A DNA stretch of 64,000 nt from Bog-756 sp035949055 (lineage in GTDB: Bacteria > Actinomycetota > Acidimicrobiia > Acidimicrobiales > RAAP-2). Positions 16,246-25,059 of the stretch are shown here, piece by piece. The notes beneath the pieces were generated by a model that searched no databases, was not told where the DNA came from, and saw only the letters and a list, made by a program, of their open reading frames with translations. The stretch lies in contig DASZIO010000021.1 of the NCBI GenBank assembly GCA_035949055.1, positions 1-64,000 on the forward strand, written 5' to 3'. The position numbers and the translations under genes are program-made. Numbering within the stretch: position 1 is the first letter of the stretch; each line of letters begins with the position of its first letter.

Positions 16246-16908
16246 GTGATGAGAATCGGGATACTGGGTGGAACCGGGCCCGCCGGGCGGGGACTGGCCG
16301 TCCGTCTCGCCGCCGCCGGTGAGGAACCGGTCATCGGTTCGCGGGATCCGGACCGTGCGGCCACCGTCGCCGCAGGCCTGGCCGAGGCCTGGCCGGACCG
16401 CGAGCTCCGGATCGCGGCGGGCTCGAACGAGCAGGCCGCAGGGTGCGATCTGGTGGTGGTGGGGACCCCCTGGGACTCGGCCATCGCCACCGTCTCGCCC
16501 CTCGCCCGGGCCTTGTCCGGCAAGGTCGTGGTGTCCATGGCCAACGCCCTGGTCAAAGAGGGCCGCGCCTTTTTGGCGCTCATGCCGCCCCGTGGCTCGG
16601 TAGCCGCCTCGATCCAAGCCGCCCTGCCCGACTCCTTGGTCTCTGCCTCGTTCCACCATCTGCCCGCTCCCGAGATGGAGAAGCTCAGCTCCCGCATCCG
16701 GGCCGACGTTCTGGTGTGCTCGGACCATGCCGAGGCCTCGGTCGCCACGCTGGCCCTGGTCGACAGCATCGAGGGGCTGCGTGGCATCGATGCCGGCAGC
16801 CTGGCCCAGGCCGCGCCGATCGAGGCGTTCACCGCCGTGCTCATCACCGTGAACATCCGGCACAAGGTGCATGCCACCGTGCAGCTGCCGGGTCTCGATG
16901 AGGCCTGA
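16246..16908 (+). CDS. npdG: F420-dependent NADP oxidoreductase (NpdG-type)
   Basis: The 220-aa protein transfers hydride between coenzyme F420 and NADP. It shows the dinucleotide-binding GILGGTGPAGRGLAVRLAAA, the NADP-selecting IGSRDPDRA, VVGTPWDSA and the C-terminal IEAFTAVLITVNIRHK. The start can be GTG 16246 or ATG 16249. Its presence implies an F420-using cell, common in actinobacteria. It directly precedes mshC. Confidence 0.88.
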   Translation: MMRIGILGGTGPAGRGLAVRLAAAGEEPVIGSRDPDRAATVAAGLAEAWPDRELRIAAGSNEQAAGCDLVVVGTPWDSAIATVSPLARALSGKVVVSMANALVKEGRAFLALMPPRGSVAASIQAALPDSLVSASFHHLPAPEMEKLSSRIRADVLVCSDHAEASVATLALVDSIEGLRGIDAGSLAQAAPIEAFTAVLITVNIRHKVHATVQLPGLDEA

Positions 16909-16924
16909 CCGGGAGACGGGCACC

Positions 16925-18142
16925 ATGAGTGGCGGACCAGCGGACACCGCGAGGGGACCAGCGGATACAGCGAGACGAGCCAGAACCGGGCACGGGATGC
17001 AGCTCTACGATACGGCGAGCCGCCAGATCATCCCAATGGATGCCGGCCCGGTGGTGACGCTCTACTCGTGTGGGATCACCCCGTACGACTCCGCCCATCT
17101 CGGTCACGCCCAGGTGTACCTGACCTTTGATCTCCTGCAGCGCAGGCTGCGTGACCTCGGCCACGAGACCCGGTGTGTCCGCAATGTCACCGACGTGGAC
17201 GACGACATCCTCCGGAAGGCCCGCCAACTCGGTGTCCACTACCTCGACCTGGCGGCCGAGGAGATCGCCCGGTTCGACGCCGACATGGCTGCGCTCGGCC
17301 TGATCCCGGCGTGGTCTGAGCCCCGGGCCACCTCGGCTATCGCCGAGATTCTCACACTCATCGGCTCCGTGCTCGATTCCGGCCACGCCTACCAGGCCGG
17401 CGGGGCCGTCTATTTCGACGTCACCAGGTTCGCCCGGTTCGGCGCGGTCAGCCACTTCGACGAGCGGACCATGCTGGCCATGGCGGCGGAACAGGGCGGG
17501 AACCCGGACGACCCTAACAAGCGGCACCCGCTCGACTTCGTGCTCTGGCAGCCATCGCTCCCCGACGAACCGGCCTGGGAGTCGCGTTGGGGTCCCGGAC
17601 GGCCGGGTTGGCATGTCGAATGCTCGGCGCTGGCCTTGCGCGAGCTGGGGGAGACAGTCGATGTGCATGGCGGCGGTCGTGACCTCGTATTCCCCCACCA
17701 CGAGTGCGAGACGGCGCAGTCCGAATCGGTCACCGGCAAGCCGTTCGTGCGCCACTGGCTGCACGTCGGCCTGGTGGGCCTCGATGGACGGAAGATGTCC
17801 AAGTCCCTCGGCAACCTCGTCTTCGTCGGCGACCTTCTGAAGGAGTGGGAACCGGCCGCCGTTCGCGTCGCGCTGCTCGGGCACCACTACCACTCGGACT
17901 GGGAGTGGACCGATCGTGACATGCCGGAAGCGGCCCGGCGGCTCCAAGCCTGGCGGGACGCTCCGATCGGCGGGGAGGGGCACGACCGGCACAACGGCGA
18001 GGAGGAGCGCAGCCTCTTGTTGGTACGTTCTTTTCTCGATGCCGATCTCGATGCTCCCGGGGCGCTCGCCGCCCTGGACGCCGAGGCCGCCGCGGGCCGT
18101 CCGGTGGTCCGAGGAGCCGAGCTCCTGGGCATTACCCTGTAG
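16925..18142 (+). CDS. mshC: Mycothiol cysteine ligase MshC
   Basis: MshC joins cysteine to glucosaminyl-inositol with ATP in mycothiol synthesis. The 405-aa protein has the class I synthetase HLGH and RKMSKSLGN motifs, the CysRS-like zinc ligands (YSCGITPYD, HVECSA, FPHHECE) and the VTDVDD segment. The length and the NPDDPNKRHPLDFVLW region match MshC rather than the longer CysRS. ATG 16925 gives a polar leader with a doubled GPADTAR unit; ATG 16997 is an alternative nearer the conserved region. It follows npdG at once. Confidence 0.88.
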   Translation: MSGGPADTARGPADTARRARTGHGMQLYDTASRQIIPMDAGPVVTLYSCGITPYDSAHLGHAQVYLTFDLLQRRLRDLGHETRCVRNVTDVDDDILRKARQLGVHYLDLAAEEIARFDADMAALGLIPAWSEPRATSAIAEILTLIGSVLDSGHAYQAGGAVYFDVTRFARFGAVSHFDERTMLAMAAEQGGNPDDPNKRHPLDFVLWQPSLPDEPAWESRWGPGRPGWHVECSALALRELGETVDVHGGGRDLVFPHHECETAQSESVTGKPFVRHWLHVGLVGLDGRKMSKSLGNLVFVGDLLKEWEPAAVRVALLGHHYHSDWEWTDRDMPEAARRLQAWRDAPIGGEGHDRHNGEEERSLLLVRSFLDADLDAPGALAALDAEAAAGRPVVRGAELLGITL

Positions 18143-18165
18143 TCCTGCCGGCGACGGTGTCCGTC

Positions 18166-18183
18166 ACCGGGGTCGGCCCCGGT
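18166..18183 (+). terminator. Hairpin after mshC
   Basis: ACCGGGG (18166-18172), loop TCGG, CCCCGGT (18177-18183) makes a perfect 7-bp stem 24 bases after the mshC stop. No T-run follows, so it may end mshC transcription or act in the thrS leader, whose start is 98 bp downstream. Confidence 0.4.
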
Positions 18184-18280
18184 CGCATCCGCCGCGGTGA
18201 CAGAGCTGCCCCGCCTGCTGCGCCTGCAAGCGACCGGCCCGAAGAGCAACCGTTACCACCGTAGGGAGAAAAGGCAACCC

Positions 18281-20266
18281 ATGGCTGGCGTCAACGTCCG
18301 ACTTCCCGACGGCTCGACCAAGCAGCTCGGCGAGGGCACCACTGCGCACGAGCTGGCCGAGTCGATCGGGCCCCGGCTGGCCAAAGCGGCCCTGGCCGCC
18401 ACCATCGACGGCGACCAGGTGGATCTCGGCGTCCCCCTGCCGGACGGCGCGGAGGTGAGCTTGATCACGGCCGAATCCGAGGCCGGGCGGGCCATCCTGC
18501 GTCACTCGACCGCGCATGTGCTGGCCCAGGCGGTCCTCCGGTTGTGGCCCGGCGCACATTTCGCCATCGGCCCGGTGATCGAGGACGGCTTCTACTACGA
18601 CTTCGAGCTGCCCGGAGGGGCCACCTTCAGTGACGAGGACCTCGAGCGCATCGCAGCTGTCATGCGCGAGATCATGGCCGAGGACCAGCCCTTCATCCGC
18701 CACGAGCACTCGATCGAGGAAGGGCTCACCCTCTTCGAGGGCCAGCCCTTCAAGCGCGAGATCATCGAGGCGGTCGGCTCCGGGCACGACGAGGTCGATG
18801 CGGCGGCCGACGCAGGCGGCGAGCCCACTGTCTCGACGTACTGGAACTCGCCCACCTTCACCGACCTGTGCCGGGGCCCTCATGTGCCGTCGACCGGGCG
18901 GCTGGGCCACTTTGCCCTGATGCGGGTGGCCGGGGCCTATTGGCGCGGTGACGAGCACAAGCCTCAACTGCAGCGCATCTACGGCACGGCCTGGGAATCG
19001 GAACGGGCCCTCGCCGACCACCTGCATCGCCTGGCGGAAGCCGAACGTCGGGACCACCGGCGTATCGGCGCGGAGCTCGACCTGTTCTCGTTCCCCGATG
19101 AGATCGGGTCCGGCCTGGCCGTCTTCCACCCGAAGGGCGGAACCGTCCGCCGGCTGATCGAGGACTACTCGCGGCAGCGCCACGAGGCCGCTGGCTACGA
19201 GTTCGTCTACACCCCACACATCACCAAGGCCGAGCTCTTCGAGACATCGGGGCACCTCGACTGGTTCGCCGAGGGGATGTTCCCGCCCATGGAGCTGGAC
19301 GGGGGCCACCTGTACTACTTGAAGCCGATGAACTGCCCCTTCCACATCCTGGTCTTCAAGAGTCGCCAGCGTTCCTACCGTGAGCTGCCGCTACGGCTCT
19401 TCGAGTTCGGAACCGTCTACCGGTACGAGCTGTCCGGGGTCGTCCACGGTCTGACCCGGGTCCGAGGCATGACCCAGGACGACGCCCACATCTTCTGCAC
19501 CCGCGACCAGGTGGCGCACGAGCTGCACAGCGCGCTCTCCTTCGTTCTGTCAGTACTCCGCGACTTCGGGCTGACCGAGTTCTATCTCGAGCTCTCGACT
19601 CGGCCGGAGGGCAAGGCGGTGGGGGAGCCGGCCGAATGGGACGAGGCCACCGATGCCCTGCGGGAGGCAGCGCTCGGCATGGGCCTCGACGTGGTGACGG
19701 ACGAGGGCGGTGGGGCCTTCTATGGGCCGAAGATCTCGGTGCAGGCCCGGGACGCCATCGGACGCACCCACCAGATGTCGACCATCCAGCTCGACTTCCA
19801 GGAGCCCGGACGGTTCGGGCTCGACTATGTGGGTGCCGACAACGGTCGGCACCGGCCGGTGATGATCCACCGGGCGCTGTTCGGATCGGTGGAACGGTTC
19901 TTCGCCATCCTCCTCGAGCACTACGCCGGCGCCCTGCCCACGTGGCTGGCTCCCGAACAGGTGCGCGTGCTGGGCGTTCGAGACGACCACGAGCCCTATG
20001 CCCGCAAGGTGGCGGACCGACTGGCCGCGGTCGGGGTCAGGGTCTCGGTCGAGCCGGCGGACGAACACCTGAAGGCGCGTATCCGCAAGGCCAAGCTCAT
20101 GAAGGTTCCCTACATCCTGGTAGTGGGGGACGAGGACGTCCGCGCCGGGACAGTCGGAGTCAACCGCCGGGGCAGCCAACGGCCCGATCGAGGAGTGGCG
20201 GTGGTCGACTTCGTGGAGGATCTCGAGCGCGAGATCGCCGATCGCGTCGCCGTCGAGCCCACGTGA
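18281..20266 (+). CDS. thrS: Threonyl-tRNA synthetase
   Basis: ThrRS charges tRNA-Thr. The 661-aa protein has an N-terminal TGS domain (1-62), the editing domain with HSTAH, the class II catalytic core with the motif 2 block YELSGVVHGLTRVRGMTQDD and motif 3 near FAILLEHYAGALPTW, and a C-terminal HGTP anticodon-binding domain (QVRVLGV onward). ATG 18281 is preceded by AGGGAGAAAAGG. It heads the run thrS-HIT-VOC-pgsA-patA and overlaps the HIT start by 4 bases. Confidence 0.96.
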   Translation: MAGVNVRLPDGSTKQLGEGTTAHELAESIGPRLAKAALAATIDGDQVDLGVPLPDGAEVSLITAESEAGRAILRHSTAHVLAQAVLRLWPGAHFAIGPVIEDGFYYDFELPGGATFSDEDLERIAAVMREIMAEDQPFIRHEHSIEEGLTLFEGQPFKREIIEAVGSGHDEVDAAADAGGEPTVSTYWNSPTFTDLCRGPHVPSTGRLGHFALMRVAGAYWRGDEHKPQLQRIYGTAWESERALADHLHRLAEAERRDHRRIGAELDLFSFPDEIGSGLAVFHPKGGTVRRLIEDYSRQRHEAAGYEFVYTPHITKAELFETSGHLDWFAEGMFPPMELDGGHLYYLKPMNCPFHILVFKSRQRSYRELPLRLFEFGTVYRYELSGVVHGLTRVRGMTQDDAHIFCTRDQVAHELHSALSFVLSVLRDFGLTEFYLELSTRPEGKAVGEPAEWDEATDALREAALGMGLDVVTDEGGGAFYGPKISVQARDAIGRTHQMSTIQLDFQEPGRFGLDYVGADNGRHRPVMIHRALFGSVERFFAILLEHYAGALPTWLAPEQVRVLGVRDDHEPYARKVADRLAAVGVRVSVEPADEHLKARIRKAKLMKVPYILVVGDEDVRAGTVGVNRRGSQRPDRGVAVVDFVEDLEREIADRVAVEPT

Positions 20267-20802
20267 GCCTGGAGCACCTCTGGGCCGGCTGGCGGGGCGA
20301 GTACGTCACCGCGGTGGGATCAGCGGAGCCGGCCGTTGCCGGGGGATCGGACTCGGCCCAGCTGGACGACCCCGAGCACTGTGTGTTCTGCCGAATCGCG
20401 TCGAGCGGTCCTCCCTCGCCTGACAACGGTGTCGTATGGGTAGGGGAAACGACCTTCGTCGTCCTCAACGCCTACCCATATGCCAGCGGACACCTGATGG
20501 TGCTCCCCATTCGGCACGTGGGCACCCTGGCCCAGCTCTCGGATACCGAGGGGGCCGAGATGTGGGAGGCCCTCCGCACCAGCGTGTCCGTCTTGGAGAC
20601 AGCCCTCGGGCCCGACGGCATGAACCTCGGGGCCAACCTGGGCCGGGCCGCCGGAGCCGGCATTCCCCGACACGTGCACCTGCACGCGGTGCCCCGCTGG
20701 CATGGCGACACCAATTTCATGACGGCCGTGGCCGGGGCTCGGGTCCTGCCCGAGACGCTGGCCGTCACCTGGGGGCGCCTCCACCGGGCCTGGCCCGACT
20801 GA
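20263..20802 (+). CDS. HIT-family protein, Ap4A phosphorylase-like (Rv2613c type)
   Basis: The 179-aa protein carries the histidine-triad motif RHVHLHAVPRW, whose middle His is the nucleophile acting on the alpha-phosphate of nucleotides. An N-terminal CVFCRI pair is the zinc-type cysteine motif of this branch. The mycobacterial homologue next to thrS is an Ap4A phosphorylase, which fits clearing the dinucleotide made by synthetases; this is by analogy. Start is GTG 20263, in a GTGA overlap with the thrS stop, so translation is probably coupled. Confidence 0.85.
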   Translation: MSLEHLWAGWRGEYVTAVGSAEPAVAGGSDSAQLDDPEHCVFCRIASSGPPSPDNGVVWVGETTFVVLNAYPYASGHLMVLPIRHVGTLAQLSDTEGAEMWEALRTSVSVLETALGPDGMNLGANLGRAAGAGIPRHVHLHAVPRWHGDTNFMTAVAGARVLPETLAVTWGRLHRAWPD

Positions 20803-20926
20803 AGCCGTCAGGTCGGAATCGAACTGGTCAAGGGGGCGTCGAAACGAGTGGAGGGCGTGTAGGACAAGCGGCTGAGGGGTAGGGGAGCTGTGCGTCGCCG
20901 ACCGGTTGGAGACAGGAGTGGTGCGC

Positions 20927-21376
20927 ATGCAAGTGAGAGAGCTCGGGCACCTGGTGCTCTACGTGAGGGATGTCGAGCGGTCGGCCGCCTTCTACCGTGA
21001 TGTGCTCGGCTGGGCCCCGGCGTTCGCGGAGCCGGGCATGCCGGTGGCCGCGTTCAGCTCGGGCCGCACTCACCACGAGCTCCTGCTCATCGAAGTGGGA
21101 GAGGAAGCGGCGTCGCCGCCTCGCGGTCGGCATACCGGTCTCTACCACTTCGGACTCAAGGTCGGAGACACCGACGAGGAGCTGCGTGAGGCCCTGGCCC
21201 GCCTCCAGGAGGCCGGGGTCACCATCGTCGGGACCAGCGACCACACGGTGACCCACAGCGTCTACATCCTCGATCCGGACGGCAACGAGATCGAGCTCTA
21301 CATCGACGTTCCCGGGGTGGACTGGCGAGCCGAGCCGAGCCTCATCATGGCCCCCATCAAGCCACTGGTCCTGTAG
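20927..21376 (+). CDS. Single-domain VOC / extradiol dioxygenase-like protein
   Basis: The 149-aa protein is one VOC unit. The start at ATG 20927 is chosen because AGGAG lies 8 bases upstream. Metal ligands expected for a 2-His-1-Glu site are present: LGHLVLYV, TGLYHFGLKV and GNEIELYID. Length and pattern fit catechol 2,3-dioxygenase-like (CatE-type) or glyoxalase-like proteins. It sits between the HIT and pgsA genes, where the mycobacterial order has no such gene; its tie to lipid synthesis is unknown. Confidence 0.75.
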   Translation: MQVRELGHLVLYVRDVERSAAFYRDVLGWAPAFAEPGMPVAAFSSGRTHHELLLIEVGEEAASPPRGRHTGLYHFGLKVGDTDEELREALARLQEAGVTIVGTSDHTVTHSVYILDPDGNEIELYIDVPGVDWRAEPSLIMAPIKPLVL

Positions 21377-21474
21377 GCCAGGCGCGGTGCGGGCGGGCCG
21401 GTCGTCTCCTCCACGTAGCGGTAACTCCAGCAAGCGGATGGTAGGGTCGAAGCGACCCCATTGGAGGAATTGCC

Positions 21475-22251
21475 ATGTTTGACGGGCGATGGCGTGGCGC
21501 GGTGGATCGGACCACCGGGCCGGTCGGGCGCCGGCTGCAGCGGCTAGGAGTGACGGCTGACATGCTCACCGCCACCGGTCTCGTCTCGGCCACGGCCACG
21601 GCGGTGGCGGTGGCGACGGGCCACCTTCACCTGGCCATCCTCTTGCTCTTCCTCACCGGGCTGCACGACCTCCTGGACGGTCCGGTGGCCAAGGCATCGG
21701 GGACGTCTTCGGTGCGGGGGGCCTTCTTCGACTCGGTGACCGACCGGGTGGCCGATGCCCTGATCCTCGGGGGCGTGGCCTGGTACCTCGTCTCCACTCA
21801 TCCCGGCCATCTGGTGTTGTTGCCCTTCGCCGTCCTTGGGGCGACCTCACTCGTCTCGTACCAACGGGCCAAGGCCGAGTCGCTCGGCATCCCGGCCCGG
21901 GGCGGCCTGATGGAGCGGGCCGAGCGGATGATTCTCCTCGGCGTCGGCTTCCTCTCCCCGGTGCTCCTGGTCCCGGTCCTCTGGGTCATGTTGGGGCTGA
22001 CCCTCGCCACCGCCCTCGGCCGATTCGTGAAGGTCTGGCGGTTGGCCGAGAAGCCGGAGCCGGTCACCACTCCTCGGCGGCACCGGCGGCCGCGTAGCCC
22101 GGCGCGGACCGAAGGCCGGCGGACGGCCATATCCTCCTCCCGCTGGCGGGCCCGCCGTCAGGGCGAGCTGTCCAGCCGGTCCGGGAGGACCTGGCGCGCC
22201 CGGCTGGCACGCCAGGGCCACCGCCCGCGCGCCGGCCGCCGCCACTCCTGA
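21475..22251 (+). CDS. pgsA: CDP-alcohol phosphatidyltransferase, phosphatidylinositol(-phosphate) synthase type
   Basis: The 258-aa membrane enzyme transfers a phosphatidyl group from CDP-diacylglycerol to an alcohol, here likely inositol phosphate given the PI-mannoside genes downstream. The CDP-alcohol motif is visible as HDLLDGPVAKASG followed by GAFFDSVTDR; the aspartates are intact but the usual AR pair is AK. Several hydrophobic helices follow. A C-terminal tail of about 55 residues is strongly basic (RRHRRPRSPAR, RQGHRPRAGRRHS). ATG follows GGAGGAATTGCC. patA begins 31 bp later. Confidence 0.85.
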   Translation: MFDGRWRGAVDRTTGPVGRRLQRLGVTADMLTATGLVSATATAVAVATGHLHLAILLLFLTGLHDLLDGPVAKASGTSSVRGAFFDSVTDRVADALILGGVAWYLVSTHPGHLVLLPFAVLGATSLVSYQRAKAESLGIPARGGLMERAERMILLGVGFLSPVLLVPVLWVMLGLTLATALGRFVKVWRLAEKPEPVTTPRRHRRPRSPARTEGRRTAISSSRWRARRQGELSSRSGRTWRARLARQGHRPRAGRRHS

Positions 22252-22282
22252 ACCGCCCGACGGCGGCTACGACCCGGGACGA

Positions 22283-23188
22283 GTGCCCGTGACCAGAGAC
22301 CGATTGGTATTCCGGACCTATACCAGCCTGAGCCGCGGCCTGGCGGCACTGCCCGAGCCGGTGGCCCACGGCGTGGCCAACGTGGTCGGCGACGTCCTGT
22401 TCCAGTTACGTCATGAACACCGACGGATGGTGACGGACAACCTTCGACGCGTCTTGGACGCCGGACCCGAGGATGTCGAGGTCCTCAACCGATGGGCACG
22501 CCGTTCGTTTCGGGCCTACGCTCGGTACTGGGTCGAAGGAGCCCGTCTCGGGAGCACCTCGCCTGCCGAAATCGAGCAGCGGACCTTCGTCCGGGGTCTG
22601 GAGTATCTGGTGGAGGGGATCGCGGCCGGCAACGGCGTGATCATGGCACTGCCGCACGTTGGGAGCTGGGAGTATGGGGGCGCATTTTTGGCTACGCAGG
22701 ACCTGCCGATGACCTCGGTGGCCGAGCGGATCGAACCGCCCGAGCTGTTCGAGTTCTTCGTGGAGCAACGGGCCGGCATGGGGCTGACCATCGTCCCGCT
22801 CGACGCTTCCTCGGGAAGCGCCATCGTCTCGACGCTGAGGCGTGGTGGCCTGGTTGGGCTGTTGAGCGATCGCGATCTCAACGGTACGGGGATCGAGGTC
22901 GATTTCTTCGGCGAGAAGACGACCATGCCAGCCGGCCCGGCCACGCTGGCCCTCCGCACCGGAGCCTCCCTGGTGACCGGCGTCGTCTACAGCGGCCCGG
23001 GGAGCGACCACCGGGGTCTCGTCGACCCGCCCATCGACACCGCCAGGCGCGGTTCGCTCCGTTCTGACGTTTCGCGGATCACCCAGGAAATCGCCCGCCG
23101 ATTCGAGGGGTCGATCCGCCGCGCTCCCGACCAGTGGCATGTCTTCCAGCCGCTGTGGACGGCCGACCGTCGCGAGGACCCGGCGTGA
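22283..23188 (+). CDS. patA: Phosphatidylinositol mannoside acyltransferase (PatA / LpxL-type)
   Basis: The 301-aa protein belongs to the LpxL/HtrB lysophospholipid acyltransferase family. The catalytic H-x4-E is present in LPHVGSWEYGG, and TTMPAGPATLALRTGASLVT and LLSDRDLNG are the other conserved blocks. In mycobacteria PatA acylates the mannose of PI-mannoside at the inner leaflet, and the gene lies between pgsA and pimA as here. Starts at GTG 22283 or 22289. Its stop overlaps the start of the GGDEF gene. Confidence 0.85.
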   Translation: MPVTRDRLVFRTYTSLSRGLAALPEPVAHGVANVVGDVLFQLRHEHRRMVTDNLRRVLDAGPEDVEVLNRWARRSFRAYARYWVEGARLGSTSPAEIEQRTFVRGLEYLVEGIAAGNGVIMALPHVGSWEYGGAFLATQDLPMTSVAERIEPPELFEFFVEQRAGMGLTIVPLDASSGSAIVSTLRRGGLVGLLSDRDLNGTGIEVDFFGEKTTMPAGPATLALRTGASLVTGVVYSGPGSDHRGLVDPPIDTARRGSLRSDVSRITQEIARRFEGSIRRAPDQWHVFQPLWTADRREDPA

Positions 23189-25059
23189 CCAAGTTCGAGA
23201 GCCGGTCCCTCCCCGAGTTCGAGCTCTTCGGGCCCACCGCGACCGAGAACGACCAGCCCGTACACCGTGCGCGACCCCCGGCCGCCCCCGTCACCCGCGA
23301 CTCCGTCTCGGGTGGCGAGCGCGAGCCCCGCTTCCATTCTCTCGGGGAGCAGCAATTCGACGTCGTGGCCGTGCTCGACGAGGGGGGCCGTTTCATCTTC
23401 GTCAGCCAGTCCGCTGAGCGGTTGTTCGGCTACGACATCGCCAACGTCGTCGGGCAGGACGCCTTCGGTTTGTTCGACAGGTCGAGCGCCGATCACGTGC
23501 GGGCCCTCTTCGACGACCTGGTGGCTCGCCGGCGGTTGTCGGTCTCCCTCGAGATGCAGACGGTCAGCGCCGAAGGTCGGCCGGTCGACCTCGATGTCGT
23601 GGCGGCCAACCATCTGCACGACCCGATCGGTGGAGTGGTGGTCAACCTGCGGGACGTGAGCGAGAGCAAACGTCTCGAGCAGCGACTCCGCGAGATGAAC
23701 CACCGCCAGGCGACCATCATCGAGTCCCTCACCGATGGCGTGATGATCGTCGACGCCGCCAGCACCGTCGTCCGGGTCAACGAGGCCTTCGAGGTGATGT
23801 TCGAGTCGCCCCGGGTTCGGCTGCTCGGCCGGCGGCTGGAAGATCTGATGCTCGGGTCGCGCTCCCTCGGGCTGGAGCTGCTCGACGCCGAGGGAGAGGC
23901 GATCGACTTCCGGGACCATCCGATCGCGGCCAGCCTCCGTGGAGGCCGGCGCTCGGTCGGGGTGGTGGTCGGTGTCGGGCGTCGGGGCAGGTCCCCGATG
24001 TGGGTCCGGGCCAACGCCCAGGCCATGGTGGACCGGGACGGCATGATCACCGGGGCCGTCGCGTCGTTCAGTGACATGACCGCCGCACGCCAGGCGGCGG
24101 CCGAGCTCCGGCGGGAGGAGCAGTTCCTCCAGGTGCTCCTCGACACGCTCGACGAGGGCATCGTCGCCTGCGACGCCGAGGGAAGGATCACCGTCTTCAA
24201 TCCCTCCGCACGCCGCCTTCACGGACTCGCCGATGGCTCGGACCCGATCGGCCAGATCCCGACCGACCAGGGGCTCCGACATGCGGATGGGTCGCCAATC
24301 GCGGCGCGGGAGAACCCACTGATACGGGCCATGTCCGGAGACCAGGTCCGCGAGGTGGAGATCGTGCTCGAGTCGGCCACGGGCGAGCGGCGCAAGGTCA
24401 GCGTGAACGGGCAGGCCTTGGTGGACGACGAGGGGTGGATGCTCGGCGCCGTGGTGGCCATGCACGATGTGACCGAGCAGAAGCGCAACGAGGAGCGACT
24501 GGCCGAGCTGGCGCTGCACGACCCGTTGACCGGTCTGGCCAACCGGACCCTCTTGGCCGAGCGGCTCCAGGAGGCCATCGACAGGATGCCCGGGCGGGCC
24601 CCGCAACCGGCGGATGGGACCGGGGAGGGAACGCCGCCCGGAGCCGGAGACCAGCCGGGCGTGGCTGTGTTCCTTTTGGACCTCGACGACTTCAAAGAGA
24701 TCAACGACGTGCTCGGCCACGACGTCGGCGACGACATGCTGATCGCGGTGGCCAGGAGGCTGACGGCCATCGTGCGACCGTCGGACACCGTGGCCCGCCT
24801 CGGCGGGGACGAGTTCGTGCTGGTGTGCGACATCGAGAGCGGTGAGGACGAGATGCTGCGCATCACCGACCGCATCTCCACCGCGCTGGCGGAGCCCTAC
24901 CGGGTCGACGGCCGCACCTTGGGCGTACCGGCGTCGGTCGGAGGAGTCTTCGTCGACAATCCTGACACCGACCCCTCGAAGCTGTTGAGCCGGGCGGATG
25001 ATGCGATGTACGGCGTCAAATGGACCCGACGCCGTCAGCGCCGCTCTGCACCGGACTGA
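23185..25059 (+). CDS. PAS-PAS-PAS-GGDEF diguanylate cyclase
   Basis: The 624-aa protein has three PAS sensor units (about 52-155, 165-285, 300-425) and a GGDEF domain (about 430-620). The domain has the metal site DLDDFKEIND and an intact GGDEF at 540-544, so c-di-GMP synthesis is expected. RPSD at 531-534, five residues before GGDEF, is a product-inhibition I-site. A flexible Pro/Gly-rich insert splits the early GGDEF region. No membrane segment is seen; the PAS units would sense an internal signal. It starts at GTG 23185 in a GTGA overlap with patA and ends just before pimA, so it is inside the PI-mannoside operon. Confidence 0.88.
   Translation: MTKFESRSLPEFELFGPTATENDQPVHRARPPAAPVTRDSVSGGEREPRFHSLGEQQFDVVAVLDEGGRFIFVSQSAERLFGYDIANVVGQDAFGLFDRSSADHVRALFDDLVARRRLSVSLEMQTVSAEGRPVDLDVVAANHLHDPIGGVVVNLRDVSESKRLEQRLREMNHRQATIIESLTDGVMIVDAASTVVRVNEAFEVMFESPRVRLLGRRLEDLMLGSRSLGLELLDAEGEAIDFRDHPIAASLRGGRRSVGVVVGVGRRGRSPMWVRANAQAMVDRDGMITGAVASFSDMTAARQAAAELRREEQFLQVLLDTLDEGIVACDAEGRITVFNPSARRLHGLADGSDPIGQIPTDQGLRHADGSPIAARENPLIRAMSGDQVREVEIVLESATGERRKVSVNGQALVDDEGWMLGAVVAMHDVTEQKRNEERLAELALHDPLTGLANRTLLAERLQEAIDRMPGRAPQPADGTGEGTPPGAGDQPGVAVFLLDLDDFKEINDVLGHDVGDDMLIAVARRLTAIVRPSDTVARLGGDEFVLVCDIESGEDEMLRITDRISTALAEPYRVDGRTLGVPASVGGVFVDNPDTDPSKLLSRADDAMYGVKWTRRRQRRSAPD

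Noticed and set aside
18143..18280. Possible T-box or leader peptide upstream of thrS
   Set aside because: No specifier loop or antiterminator sequence is recognisable and no threonine-rich leader ORF is seen; only a simple hairpin is present.
19636..20262. Long upstream part of the frame that contains the HIT gene
   Set aside because: It is an Arg/Gly-rich shadow of thrS; the HIT protein starts at GTG 20263 at the thrS stop.
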